A stretch of DNA of 28,599 bases from Lingula anatina (lineage: Eukaryota > Brachiopoda > Lingulata > Lingulida > Lingulidae): assembly GCF_001039355.2 (NCBI RefSeq), contig NW_019773513.1, positions 430,448-459,046 on the forward strand. Direction: 5' to 3'. Shown here in pieces: positions 1 through 10,700 of this stretch. The translations under genes and the position numbers were made by a program. The notes beneath the pieces were generated by a model. The model worked only from the letters and a program-made list of their open reading frames with translations. It made no database searches and was not told where the DNA came from. Position 1 is the stretch's first letter. Each line of letters opens with the position of its first letter.

Positions 1-2
1 GT

Positions 3-551
3 GGACATGGTTTTTACTCTCACGTGGGAAGAAGCGCTCAATCCACGGCTAACTCATGGCCGAAAATGAACATGACGCGACGGCAAAGCTCAATCCTCGG
101 TGAAAACACCTATAGCCATTCCACCCCTATCTCCCAGAGGATATACCTAGAACAGCCTTTTTTCGATACACATCGGAAATCCATAGTAACCGAGATTTCC
201 GATTCTTCCACTAGAGGGAGCGGTGTCTCGGATCCCTTACGCCTCCCGCCAGTCGGCAGGTCGATAATCATGGAAAACGAACTGGATCAGTATCTGAAGT
301 TTTTACACAAACAGAAAGGGAGAGACTGTACCTTCAGTAGCCTCCAGCACAGGAGCTTTGAGGGGCCTAACAGAGGGGGGCCCATTAACAGGCCCCACAG
401 CCCAAACCTGAGAAACGACCTGGCGAGGAAAAGACACATTATGGACAACAAGTTGCCGAAGTTACCCACCTCTGTTTCGGCTTTCGACTTCCAGCGGGGA
501 AAGACGTACGAAATGCAAAAGCAAATGAGGCTGCGTTTAAATAAAAAGTAA
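3..551 (+). CDS. 3'-terminal coding exon of an unrecognised gene (5' partial)
   Basis: The frame is open from the left window edge to a TAA at 549-551, giving 182 residues with no in-frame stop. It is therefore probably the last coding exon of a gene that starts outside the window. I do not recognise the product. It is hydrophilic and rich in Ser, Arg, Lys and Pro, with no signal peptide or membrane segment, and ends in a basic tail (RLRLNKK). It looks largely disordered, with a possible helical patch near MENELDQYLKFLHKQK. Base composition is more GC-rich than the following DNA, which supports coding. An internal Met (MNMTRRQ, from about position 66) could be a start if this were a single-exon gene. 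Likely polyadenylation signals lie at 1376 and 1885. I am fairly confident it is coding and have no functional call. Confidence 0.5.
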   Translation, partial: GHGFYSHVGRSAQSTANSWPKMNMTRRQSSILGENTYSHSTPISQRIYLEQPFFDTHRKSIVTEISDSSTRGSGVSDPLRLPPVGRSIIMENELDQYLKFLHKQKGRDCTFSSLQHRSFEGPNRGGPINRPHSPNLRNDLARKRHIMDNKLPKLPTSVSAFDFQRGKTYEMQKQMRLRLNKK

Positions 552-833
552 GATTAGGTGTAAGCTGATGCCAGTTATTGAATTGTGTTCAAAGTAAGTC
601 CGTTAGCATGTAACCAGCCAGATTCAATATTTTAGACGCGTTGGGATAATCACCATTGGTGTTAGGCTTTAATCCACTCCGCCTTGGTTACATAATTTAA
701 TGTAGACTCCATAAAGTATATACATTCAATAAGCAGACTAAAAGAGAATCAAGCCTCAGGTGGATGCGTTAAGTAATGTACAGAACGTAAATGATGGAGG
801 AGTGGTTAACTGGAGGTTGAACCATCAATACAT

Positions 834-874
834 TATTTTATTTATTCATTCATTTATTTATTTATTTATTTATT
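834..874. repeat. (ATTT)n microsatellite
   Basis: A short imperfect array of ATTT units with two ATTC variants. The open frame across it encodes only Ile/Phe/Tyr/Leu repeats and is not a gene. Confidence 0.9.
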
Positions 875-1478
875 GTTTTGCGTCACGGGGCATTTATAGC
901 TGGCCATACTCCATGGTTTATATTGTGCTCAATTACCCCGTTATCGATTCTGTTATTTTCCCGAATCAAATATTGTGCCATTTATTTTCCCAAATCAAAT
1001 ATTGTGCCATTTATTATTTATGTATCACACTGAAAAATCTTAAGGCACCTCGCGCATAATTTAGGCTAATTGCTACACAGCTATTACTATAGCTGCAATT
1101 AGATGGCTTAGCACATTCTGTGTTATGAACTCTTTGTATAAGTGTATCAGTAGTTTGTTAATGTTTTAAGCATCATAAGCTTACAGGTGAGAAGTGTATA
1201 GCGTAACGATATCGTTTATCGTGTTACATTGTAAGAGCTGTGATATATATATGTTACACGTAGTAAACACTCTAGCGGCCAACAAGAGAACTACATATTA
1301 AAAGCAAGCGAATGAGTGTCAAAGGGTGCAGAAACCGCAAAGTGATACGCACTCTACAGCAGAGATCGAAAAGTCAATAAAAGCGTCAAATTGATTACGG
1401 GAAATCGATTACACAATAGCCAAGTCGCATCCCTAATCCCTAATCAGGAATGTATAAAATGCCTATCGTGCACGTTAT

Positions 1479-1479
<1 letters not shown>

Positions 1480-1515
<36 letters not shown>
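1480..1515. repeat. Poly(A) tract, 36 nt
   Basis: Thirty-six consecutive A residues flanked by unique sequence. Exact length is likely to be unreliable in the assembly. Confidence 0.9.
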
Positions 1516-1516
<1 letters not shown>

Positions 1517-1890
1517 CGGGATGGGAGGTGCTACTGATTTAAAGTTTTAAGTATGGCTGCACCTTACCAGGCGCTCTTGTGACGCGTACTCTTTTTCTAG
1601 TCAGTGCGTTAAGTATACTTCCTTACCGTTGTATCAATTAACAAAATAGGTTAATATTGACTTTTTACGTGTTTATGTAAGACGACTTTTCTTCCAATTC
1701 AACACGCTCAGTCAGTACCAAATGGAAAGCATAATACATGAGGGCATAATATGATTTGTAAGACGTTTCAACGCGACGGAAAGGACGCTCAATATGGTAG
1801 TTATTGTTATGTCTATAATTTAAAGAAATTATCTTTTATAAATATGTAACATTTAATATATGTATATTTGAAATAAGTGTTGGAAATAAA

Positions 1891-3510
1891 GCTTTTATGC
1901 GCCCCAGTTGACTGTATTTGTCCTTTTCTCTATTGAAATAAATCCGAACATGAAGCGTAGATGCAACAGTTTCGTATTAAAAAAAAATTACTCATATTCC
2001 TTAATTAAAGAAAAAAAATTAAAAGTAATAATTGAATATTTGATTTTTGTTTATTTCCCTATCATTCTCACTACCGGTATTTTGATTAATGTGATTAATC
2101 ACAGTCACTATTTAAAATCTGAAATAAGTCAGACGAGTGTGCGAATTTAAACATGGTGATTAAATATGTGCACTGGGTCCTAGTTGTATGTAACAATAGC
2201 GAATTGCAAAGATTGCCTACTCGCTCCAAAATATTAGCAGGCATCAATACCGGCAGAGACTGTGGGTTCATGTGTATATTGTATCAATTTTTCAATCCAC
2301 TTAAGATCTAAATTCTCAACAGCAGTTGATCGAACCGCCTTGAACATTATCGTCTTGACAGCGAGTGGCTCTGCTGTGTATGTGTATAAGCGTCCCACTA
2401 CTATTCAGATGCATCGTCCCTGCTAGATGAATAATCAATCACGGGAGAGGGAAGTAGGGCCTACACTGGGTTACCCCTCCCCTTCACACCCGCCTTTGCT
2501 TCAAAAGCACCCCTATCCCCTTTCTCCCTCCCGAAATAACAGTAAGACAAGTGAAATGAGACAAAACCAAGATTTGCCATATTGTGTCCTAAGTGTCTAC
2601 TGCTTTATTTTTATTATTTCACTCATAAATAAATAAACAGATAAATTGGTTTATTAATGAACAAATAAATAGTATTATTGTGGACAGAAAAGGAAAGACA
2701 CTGGGAAAACAGCTATATTATTATGAATTAAATTTAATTTATTTTCAACATGCATGGTACGCGTGTACTAAAAGGGAGCTTTCATATGAACTAAAAAAGG
2801 CTGCATTTTTGCCTGTCTTTTTAGCAGAGCGGGAAAGTTTATCAGTCTGTGTCGTTTTTCTCCATCGTTTTTTTTAACGACAAACTAAGACAGCATTATG
2901 CGGTTTTTTATCTTCCTCGTGCACGACAGCGTGATGTCGCTGAACGGATCTAAAAAGAGATTTCAGGCAGGATTCAAGCTACTGTTGAAACCCGGACGTC
3001 CATTAATTAGGCCCCGCGCCGTGGCGTGTACGCTCCCGTTGACCGCTGTTTGCCAGCCTACTAGCTCTCTTAATAATTTCAGATCCGTCTGTTTACGGAA
3101 GTAAAATGTTGGACTCAATTCGGAACTGCGTATTTTTTCCGGGTTCACGCTAAACTCCGGCCTTAATAAACACCTGCAGGGATATAAACGTTATAACGCG
3201 GATGTGGTCCAGCTACTAACAGGCCCAGAAACTGTCGTTTGTCGCACTGGTGAAATAATTTAAACTTAAGGTAGGATTTCGTTAAACTAATTGCAACTTG
3301 AAGGATTTTCCAACACACTTTTTTTAACGAAAATTTGTAACCGTTCAGCATAGCTGTATGGACGGATTTGTTCACATTTGAATTGACACAATGCATGAAG
3401 TTATGTGTTAGAATCTAGAGATGAATTCGAAATACCTCACGCTATATCTAGTTAAATATATGCACTAGCATTTTCAAGCTTTAAGCATAGACTATGACAT
3501 GACTTGCAAA

Positions 3511-3550
<40 letters not shown>

Positions 3551-3997
3551 AAAAAATTAAGAAGCACATACCTCTGCACTATTCAGGATAGGATACATTG
3601 CTCATAGAAACTTGAAATTAAAAAAAAAATCAATAAAATAAATGGATAAAGAAATACGTACAGCTCTCCATTATTCAAACATTCAAGTGTCGCACTTACA
3701 ACTTATCAGTCCGTCTATTTTCACAGCCCGGTATCCTTCAACTCTTATCAGACACCTGTAGTGGTCTCCTTGCTGGACACCCGAGGTCAGTTTCATACCC
3801 CTTTGACACGCGCACTGTGACCTTTTTTTTCAAAAAATACCAAATCAACATAACTACTGCTGAGGCCTAGTATCGGATAAACGGAGTCCTGATAACTTGT
3901 GTCAACGATCATTGGGTTTTAGATTTAATATTTTAAGCATTATTTAATAGCCGCTTGGTTGTAAAAAAAAAAAAACTACTGCAGTCAGAGTCCTGAT
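1891..3997. other. Intergenic region without recognisable genes
   Basis: AT-rich DNA with only short, compositionally unremarkable open frames (none above 80 codons). It contains an AAAT array (3508-3549) and homopolymer A runs. A 28-bp stretch at 3750-3777 recurs exactly inside the second copy of the downstream duplication (7013-7040). Any lysozyme enhancer in this interval cannot be recognised from sequence alone. Confidence 0.6.
3508..3549. repeat. (AAAT)n microsatellite
   Basis: Ten or so perfect AAAT units ending in a poly(A)-rich stretch. Similar arrays occur near 20067-20163. Confidence 0.9.
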
Positions 3998-4602
3998 GAT
4001 GCACAGGATGTTTTGAACTCGGGTGCAGAAAACAGTAAACAAACTACTGGTGCATGGCGGATGCTATGTATAATGTGGACAGGTATGTGGACAGGTAACG
4101 ATGTCACTGTATTATACACACGTCTTCTAGTGTTAACCGCTGAAGGCGCACAGCTTGCGTAGACCCTGTCTCATACGACTGCAGCTACAGCCTATACCCT
4201 CTGATGTCAGGGGAATCTAAAATAGCATACAATATTAAAGTATGTATTCATTTTGTGACAAAATACAAGTGGACCCTGTCAGAGAGTAGTTACTGTATAT
4301 CTGACTTAAAGTGGACTGAAGCCCTTCCTCGAAAATAGACTCGACCCACGTATTTAGCCTTATATGAGGATCCCTTTGGGTATTTTATTTACCAGCTGTG
4401 AAAGCCAATGATTATTGCCCGAGGTGCGTGAAACCCTCATAATATTCAGCTTGATCCGTGAAGAACCCCATTCCCATGACTCGAGAATGCGGCTTTTCAA
4501 CTCGTATTTCTTGTCTTTTAATTGAGATGTATAGGTATGTAAGTCTTAATCGCTGTGCTTTGTAAATTGATGGTTTTATTTCCCGTGAGCTGTGATCCCC
4601 TC

Positions 4603-4622
4603 CCCCCCCCCACACACACACA
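4603..4622. repeat. C-run plus (CA)n microsatellite
   Basis: A C homopolymer runs into a CA dinucleotide array about 200 bp upstream of the TATA box. The same structure is in copy 2 near 7445-7464. Confidence 0.8.
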
Positions 4623-4818
4623 ATGGGACCCTCTAACATTTGTCAGGCCGACCCTTACACCTACAAGTTGCCGAGCAACGTGTGGCTTCTCTGTCAATTA
4701 ATCTACGGCGGCGCAGGGCTCGGCGGAGATCCTGTTTACTCATTGAGACAAAATTAGGTAATTATCCACAGCGGCGACCGTGGCCCAGCCTTTATTTCCT
4801 GGTTCCGCAAGGGAGGAA

Positions 4819-4826
4819 TATATAAA
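4819..4826 (+). promoter_or_regulatory. TATA box of lysozyme promoter, copy 1
   Basis: TATATAAA lies 95 bp upstream of the ATG at 4914, so transcription would be expected to start near 4850, giving a 5' UTR of about 60 nt. The element and its flanks are identical in copy 2. Functional use is inferred. Confidence 0.6.
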
Positions 4827-4913
4827 CCTTGACGATACTCAGGAGAATGGAGTGAGATAGTGAGTGACGCTAGAGAAGAGACCTGTTGAGAAGCCAAAGT
4901 ACAGTAGGACACG

Positions 4914-4968
4914 ATGTTGCTGAAAAGATGTTCGTTCATTCTTCTAGCACTGTCGCTATACACAGCAG
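4914..4968 (+). CDS. g-type lysozyme first exon, copy 1 (signal peptide)
   Basis: The exon runs from ATG to a GTAAAG donor, 55 nt, ending in phase 1. It encodes 18 residues of a typical signal peptide: a basic start (MLLKRC), a hydrophobic core and a small-residue end. Spliced to the acceptor at 9901-9903 it joins in frame with exon 2 of the lysozyme. It differs from the copy at 7757-7811 by one synonymous Leu codon change (CTG versus CTT). If both copies are real, this one would give an mRNA with the same protein from a more distal promoter, splicing across about 4.9 kb and skipping the second copy. If the duplication is an assembly artefact, only one exists. Confidence 0.65.
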
Positions 4969-4996
4969 GTAAAGATACTTATGCTTTTAGCTGTAT

Positions 4997-5014
4997 GGGG
5001 TTGGGGTTGGGGTT
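4997..5014 (+). repeat. (GGGGTT)3 tract in intron 1, copy 1
   Basis: Three exact GGGGTT units begin 28 nt downstream of the exon-1 donor. The tract is conserved in copy 2 just after 7811. It has three runs of four G, one short of a canonical four-run quadruplex on its own. Confidence 0.8.
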
Positions 5015-5896
5015 ATTTTCAAAAGTGAACTCAAGATAATTATCTGAAGTTTCAAAAACACTGCTGATAGGTTCAATGATTTAGAAAGGTAGAAATGTGA
5101 GAAAAACGCCATTTTGGAGAGCGTAGCATTAAAAATCATTAACATGCCACCTCTTCGTTTTTTTCTAAATTTATGTATATTACATAAATATGTTTTGAAC
5201 CAAAACTTCGCATAACAAACTGAACATTTGCTGCTTTTCATTCTTGCGGGTGACAAAACGTATCCTTTCTTTACCCTCTGATACACTGTGTCACATGGGC
5301 ATCTAGGATAGCCTGTTATAAAATTCAAGAATTTAACAATCTTGTAGCAGACTAGTGGCAAACCCGGTGGTCACAGAGTGCCCATTTTGGCAGACATAAC
5401 TATTTTGCCATGGCACACGACTTTACACTGTAAAAGGAATTAAAAAATCAACGGTTTTCAAATTATTATATTGGAACAATCTAAGAACGGAGCGGTCATT
5501 TGGCATCTACTGGAAACTTTTATACGTCAAAAGAAAGAAAAATGATCAACAACATAGATCTCGGCCTCCGTATATCTCTAGGCACACGCTAACATCAGAC
5601 TACGCAGGTACACATTACTTAACGCGTGTGAAAGTGTCTCGAAAGAAGAACAATCCACGGGATGGAGTAAAGATTTAATTTGACAAAAACATTAAATTGT
5701 AAGCACCCCTTTGATTTATTTCTCAGCCTTGATTGCAGTAATGCTAGGAGCTAGTTGGAGGTCATACATAAAATGACAATAGAGTATGTACATACACGAC
5801 CAAGCACGCTCATTCTACGTCGAGAAGCCAACAATGTACTTGTGAGCTGGCTTCGCAGCCCCCCCCCCACCACCAACACCCCGGGTTGCAGAGATG

Positions 5897-5897
5897 N
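5897..5897. other. Single ambiguous base flanked by an 18-bp direct repeat
   Basis: One N follows an 18-bp sequence at 5879-5896 that is repeated exactly at 5918-5935 after a CA array. Copy 2 of the large duplication has this sequence only once. The pattern suggests an unmerged overlap at a gap closure rather than real sequence. Confidence 0.8.
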
Positions 5898-6407
5898 CAC
5901 ACACACACACACACACACCCCGGGTTGCAGAGATGATCGGAAATTAACTCCCACTAACAGCTTACTTCTCTGACGTTTCCAGTAACGTTCATTGCTTGTG
6001 TCTTGTTACTCCCCACCCGGATTATATCTTAATTCTCTTAATGACTCTTTATACTTGATTACATCATAAATCCCTGCTCAGTTAGCACACCTGATATTTC
6101 TGGGACCTGCGTTTAATCAAAAGATGTCCAGTTATCTATGTAAGCCCATGGGTGGAGAACTGGTATTTACGATAGACTGGATTCAAATATTGGGACTTGC
6201 AGAATAGAGTTAGATAGGAAGAGGGAAAGAAATGTCTGAGAAAACTAAAGACTCTTGCTGTTTTATTCCCTCTTTCATGTGCCTCAGTGACAAGTTTTTT
6301 TAAATTCTGAACCCGGGTAGAGTCTAACGCCAACCCCTCCATGCAGAGCAATGCTGGTAGTCAGCAGCAATTTTCCCTACTGTAGAACAATATTGTAGAA
6401 CTCTAAG

Positions 6408-6714
6408 AGAGCATTCACATCGAGAAGAGCCGAGGACTAGCCAGGCTGAGACCTAAATATGGCGGACCTACATGAAAGGTAGACCGCATAATCCTTTAAT
6501 GGTCTCTCCGCCTTTCTCACGGCTCCCCACGCGTCGTCCCTCGACCGGTTGAATTGAACCGAGATTTAATTAGTGTGCCCCCGCTGGGACGACGCGCGGG
6601 GAGGCGTGTGAGAGGAGGAGAAACAATTAAAGTATTACGCGGTTTTCCTTTCTTGTAGGTCCGCCATAGGTCTCGGCCTTGCTAGACCTCGGCTCTTCTC
6701 TATGTGAATGCTCT
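6408..6714. mobile_element. Foldback MITE-like element, copy 1 (lysozyme intron 1)
   Basis: The element is 307 bp. Its ends are near-perfect inverted repeats of about 60 bp, beginning AGAGCATTCACAT and running to the GGCGGACCTACA block. The inner parts also pair through complementary CCCACGCGTCGTCCC-type and GGGACGACGCG-type segments, so nearly the whole element folds on itself. It has no coding capacity. Terminal bases and the TAAATATGGCG motif resemble the element at 22921-23115, suggesting one family. Confidence 0.75.
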
Positions 6715-6810
6715 ATAAAACTAGGGCCGGATTGATTTCCTCGGACTATGCCATGGTCTTATCATCATTTTGATCTAATGTGACCATATTAAATATTCAC
6801 TGTACAAAAA

Positions 6811-6811
6811 N
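6811..6811. other. Single N exactly at the junction of the two 2.8-kb copies
   Basis: The base immediately before is the last of copy 1 and the base immediately after is the first of copy 2. A lone N in this place is a typical mark of a gap join in an assembly. Confidence 0.85.
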
Positions 6812-7661
6812 GATGCACAGGATGTTTTGAACTCGGGTGCAGAAAACAGTAAACAAACTACTGGTGCATGGCGGATGCTATGTATAATGTGGACAGGTAT
6901 GTGGACAGGTAACGATGTCACTGTATTATACACACGTCTTCTAGTGTTAACCGCTGAAGGCGCACAGCTTGCGTAGACCCTGTCTCATACGACTGCAGCT
7001 ACAGCCTGGTATAGACACCTGTAGTGGTCTCCTTGCTGGAGATGATGTCAGGGGAATCTAAAATAGCATACAATATTAAAGTATGTATTCATTTTGTGAC
7101 AAAATACAAGTGGACCCTGTCAGAGAGTAGTTACTGTATATCTGACTTAAAGTGGACTGAAGCCCTTCCTCGAAAATAGACTCGACCCACGTATTTAGCC
7201 TTATATGAGGATCCCTTTGGGTATTTTATTTACCAGCTGTGAAAGCCAATGATTATTGCCCGAGGTGCGTGAAACCCTCATAATATTCAGCTTGATCCGT
7301 GAAGAACCCCATTCCCTTGACTCGAGAATGCGGCTTTTCAACTCGTATTTCTTGTCTTTTAATTGAGATATGTATAGGTATGTAAGTCTTAATCGCTGTG
7401 CTTTGTAAATTGATGGTTTTATTTCCCGTGAGCTGTGATCCCCTCCCCCCCCCCACACACACACAATGGGACCCTCTAACATTTGGCAGGCCGACCCTTA
7501 CACCTACAAGTTGCCGAGCAACATGTGGCTTCTCTGTCAATTAATCTACGGCGGCGCAGGGCTCGGCGGAGATCCTGTTTACTCATTGAGACAAAATTAG
7601 GTAATTATCCACAGCGGCGACCGTGGCCCAGCCTTTATTTCCTGGTTCCGCAAGGGAGGAA

Positions 7662-7669
7662 TATATAAA
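7662..7669 (+). promoter_or_regulatory. TATA box of lysozyme promoter, copy 2
   Basis: TATATAAA lies 95 bp upstream of the ATG at 7757, in the same context as in copy 1. Confidence 0.6.
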
Positions 7670-7756
7670 CCTTGACGATACTCAGGAGAATGGAGTGAGA
7701 TATTGAGTGACGCTAGAGAAGAGACCTGTTGAGAAGCCAAAGTACAGTAGGACACG

Positions 7757-10700
7757 ATGTTGCTGAAAAGATGTTCGTTCATTCTTCTAGCACTTTCGCT
7801 ATACACAGCAGGTAAAGATACTTATGCTTTTAGCTGTATGGGGTTGGGGTTGGGGTTATTTTCAAAAGTGAACTCAAGATAATTATCTGAAGTTTCAAAA
7901 ACACTGCTGATAGGTTCAATGATTTAGAAAGGTAGAAATGTGAGAAAAACGCCATTTTGGAAAGCGTAGCATTAAAATCATTATCATGCCACCTCTTCGT
8001 TTTTTTCTAAATTTATGAATATTACATAAATATGTTTTGACACAAAACTTCGCATAACAAACTGAACATTTGCTGCTTTTTATTCTTGCGGGTCACCAAA
8101 CGTATCCTTTCTTTACCCTCTGATACACTGTGTCACATGGACCTCTAGGATAGCCTGTTATAAAATTCAAGAATTTAACAATCTTGTAGCAGACTAGTGG
8201 CAAACCCGGTGGTCACAGAGTGCCCATTTTGGCAGACATAACTATTTTGCCATGGCACACGACTTTACACTATAAAAGGAATTAAAAAATCAACGGTTTT
8301 CAAATTATTATATTGGAACAATCTAAGAAAGGAGCGGTCATTTGGCATCTACTGGAAACTTTTATACGTCAAAAGAACGAAAAATGATCAACGACATAGA
8401 TCTCGGCCTCCGTATATCTCTAGGCACACGCTAACATCAGACTACGCAGGTACACATTACTTAACGCGTGTGAAAGTGTCTCGAAAGAAGAACAATGCCG
8501 GGCGAGGGCCACGGGATGGAGTAAAGATTTAATTTGACAAAAACTTTACATTGTAAGCACCCCTTTGATTTATTTCTCAGCCTTGATTGCAGTAATGCTA
8601 GGAGCTAGTTGGAGGTCATACATAAAATGACAATAGAGTATGTACATACACGACCAAGCACACTCATTCTACGTCGAGAAGCCAACAATGTACTTGTGAG
8701 CTGGCTTCGCAGCCCCCCCCCCCACACAAACACCCCGGGTTGCAGAGATGATCGGAAATTAACTCCCACTAACAGATTACTTCTCTGACGTTTCCAGTAA
8801 CGTTCATTGCTTGAGTCTTGTTACTCCCCACCCGGATTATATCTTAATTCTCTTAATGACTCTTTATACTTGATTACATCATAAATCTCTGCTCAGTTAG
8901 CACACCTGATATTTCTGGGACCTGCGTTTAATCAAAAGATGTCCAGTTATCTATGTAAGCCCATGGGTGGAGAACTGGTATTTGCGATAGACTGGATTCA
9001 AATTTTGGGACTTGCAGAATAGAGTTAGATAGGAAGAGGGAAAGAAATGTCTGAGAAAACTAAAGACTCTTGCTGTTTTATTCCCTCTTTCATGTGCCTC
9101 AGTGACAAGTTTTTTTTAAATTCTGAACCCGGGTAGAGTCTAACGCCAACCCTTCCATGCAGAGCAATGCTGGTAGTCAGCAGCAATTTTCCCTACTGTA
9201 GAACTGTATTGTAGAACTCCAAGAGAGCATTCACATCGAGAAGAGCCGAGGACTAGCCAGGCTGAGACCTAAATATGGCGGACCTACATGAAAGGTAGAC
9301 CGCATAATCCTTTAATGGTCTCTCCGCCTTTCTCACGACCGGTTGAATTGAACCGAGATTTAATTAGTGTGCCCCCGCTGGGACGACGCGCGGGGAGGCG
9401 TGTGAGAGGAGGAGAAACAATTAAAGTATTACGCGGTTTTCCTTTCTTGTAGGTCCGCCATAGGTCTCGGCCTTGCTAGACCTCGGCTCTTCTCTATGTG
9501 AATGCTCTCTAAAACTAGGGCCGGATTGATTTCCTCGGACTATGCCATGGTCTTATCATCATTTTGATTTAATGTGACCATATTAAATATTCACTGTACA
9601 AAGACAGGAGTAGAAAGGTAAGAGTTGTATATTTGGTCGTTTGTCTTGTCATTTGCATCCAAATTTGGATACCGTGGACGGCGGATGACATTGTTATTAT
9701 ATTATCATACTCGAAGATTAAATACATGCAAAACTTAATTTGATTTGTTTGCTTGTTCGGAGTATTTAATGGTGGTGGACTTTTTTCATGCTACGTACGG
9801 CTTGTGCTGGGAAAGTAAATGTTATAGTGTCAATATTTCCAATTATATGATTCATGTGTCGAAATATTAATCTATAAATTTATTTGGTTTTTTTTTTCGG
9901 CAGACGTTTTAGGAAGAACGAGTAATCACGCTCGTATTTTGTGCACACGCAAGCGTCGAGACCTACAGGGCCTTAGCTTTCATGAACGTCTGAAGCGCTG
10001 CTCAGGAGGCGGCGGCGGCGGCATTGAAACCATCACAGTGGTCGGTCAGCGAATCAGCGATCCGTTTGTGACTGTCATTAGGGGGGACGCCATCAGAGGA
10101 TTTCTGGACAGTTTTGCTGGACAGGGGGTGATCACCCACGAAGGTGGATTTGGGGGTGGACCTAGCAACCAGCAGCAACAGGATAAAGACTGTCATGGGG
10201 ACGTGGGTAAAGTCGACACCAAAGGAGCGTCTTCCAAAACAGCGGGTCAGGACGCCAATGCAAAAGGACTTACTGGCGTGGCGGCCTCGAACAAACTGGC
10301 GCAGAACGACCTCAACAGACTGAAGCAGTAAGTAAAAGTTTTTTAAAACAACTGTGCAATTTAATCTTTTTATACATTATTAAAAGTCAGACATAACCAA
10401 CCTTCCAAATGTACTGGTAGTTACAGCATAAATTCAAACAAGATACATGTACAGTCAGTACTGCCCAAGGTAAATAGAATATTAATTTTTACATATTAAC
10501 ATTTCTGTCTCGGAATTTCCTGATCAAGCGAGATTTGGAGGATAATTGGGTCAGAAATAATAAAAAAGCTAGCGAGTGCAGCGCAAAGGAAAGAAAAAAA
10601 AACAAAAACAAACAAACAAACAAAAAAACAGCGTATATTCTTGTACGTTATGTAGTCTCGTATGACGTCACACAGTGCCGTCAGCCTCGTTGTAGGCTAT

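Larger units (their letters stand above)
552..1890 (+). other. Probable 3' UTR and polyadenylation signals of the left-edge gene
   Basis: No credible coding sequence is present. AATAAA hexamers occur at 1376-1381 and 1885-1890; the second is followed by a T-rich stretch typical of a downstream element. The interval contains an ATTT tetranucleotide array (834-874) and an uninterrupted run of 36 A at 1480-1515. The A run could be a slippage-prone homopolymer or the tail of an old retroposed sequence; no target-site duplication was recognised. The extent of the UTR is inferred. Confidence 0.35.
3998..6810 (+). repeat. Direct duplication of about 2.8 kb, copy 1 (promoter and exon 1 of lysozyme)
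   Basis: This unit is repeated almost base for base at 6812-9602. It carries the TATA box, the signal-peptide exon (4914-4968) and 5' intronic DNA with a foldback element (6408-6714). The copies differ by scattered substitutions (for example T/A within exon-1 flanks, G/T inside exon 1) and by indels. Copy 1 has an extra CA-array segment with a single N at 5897. Copy 2 has an extra 28-bp-containing insertion near 7010-7043, an extra segment near 8497-8510, and lacks 22 bp inside the foldback element. The low divergence and the lone N at the junction fit either a recent tandem duplication or two haplotypes placed end to end. Confidence 0.9.
6812..9602 (+). repeat. Direct duplication of about 2.8 kb, copy 2 (promoter and exon 1 of lysozyme)
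   Basis: This is the second copy, directly continuous with the rest of the lysozyme gene. It includes a TATA box (7662-7669), exon 1 (7757-7811) and a 285-bp version of the foldback element (9224-9508). Sequence identity with 3998-6810 ends at about 9600, after which unique intron-1 sequence leads to exon 2. Confidence 0.9.

Noticed and set aside
760-1059. Open frame of 99 codons on the plus strand
   Set aside because: It is built on an ATTT array and AT-rich repeats, with no start context or recognisable protein features.
4754-4963. Minus-strand open frame over the lysozyme promoter (also 7597-7806)
   Set aside because: It overlaps the TATA box and signal-peptide exon of the plus-strand gene and shows no protein-like conservation between the two copies beyond the DNA duplication.
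4997-5014. GGGGTT repeats as a telomeric or quadruplex element
   Set aside because: Only three units, inside an intron. They are not animal telomere sequence (TTAGGG) and have too few G runs for a standard quadruplex.
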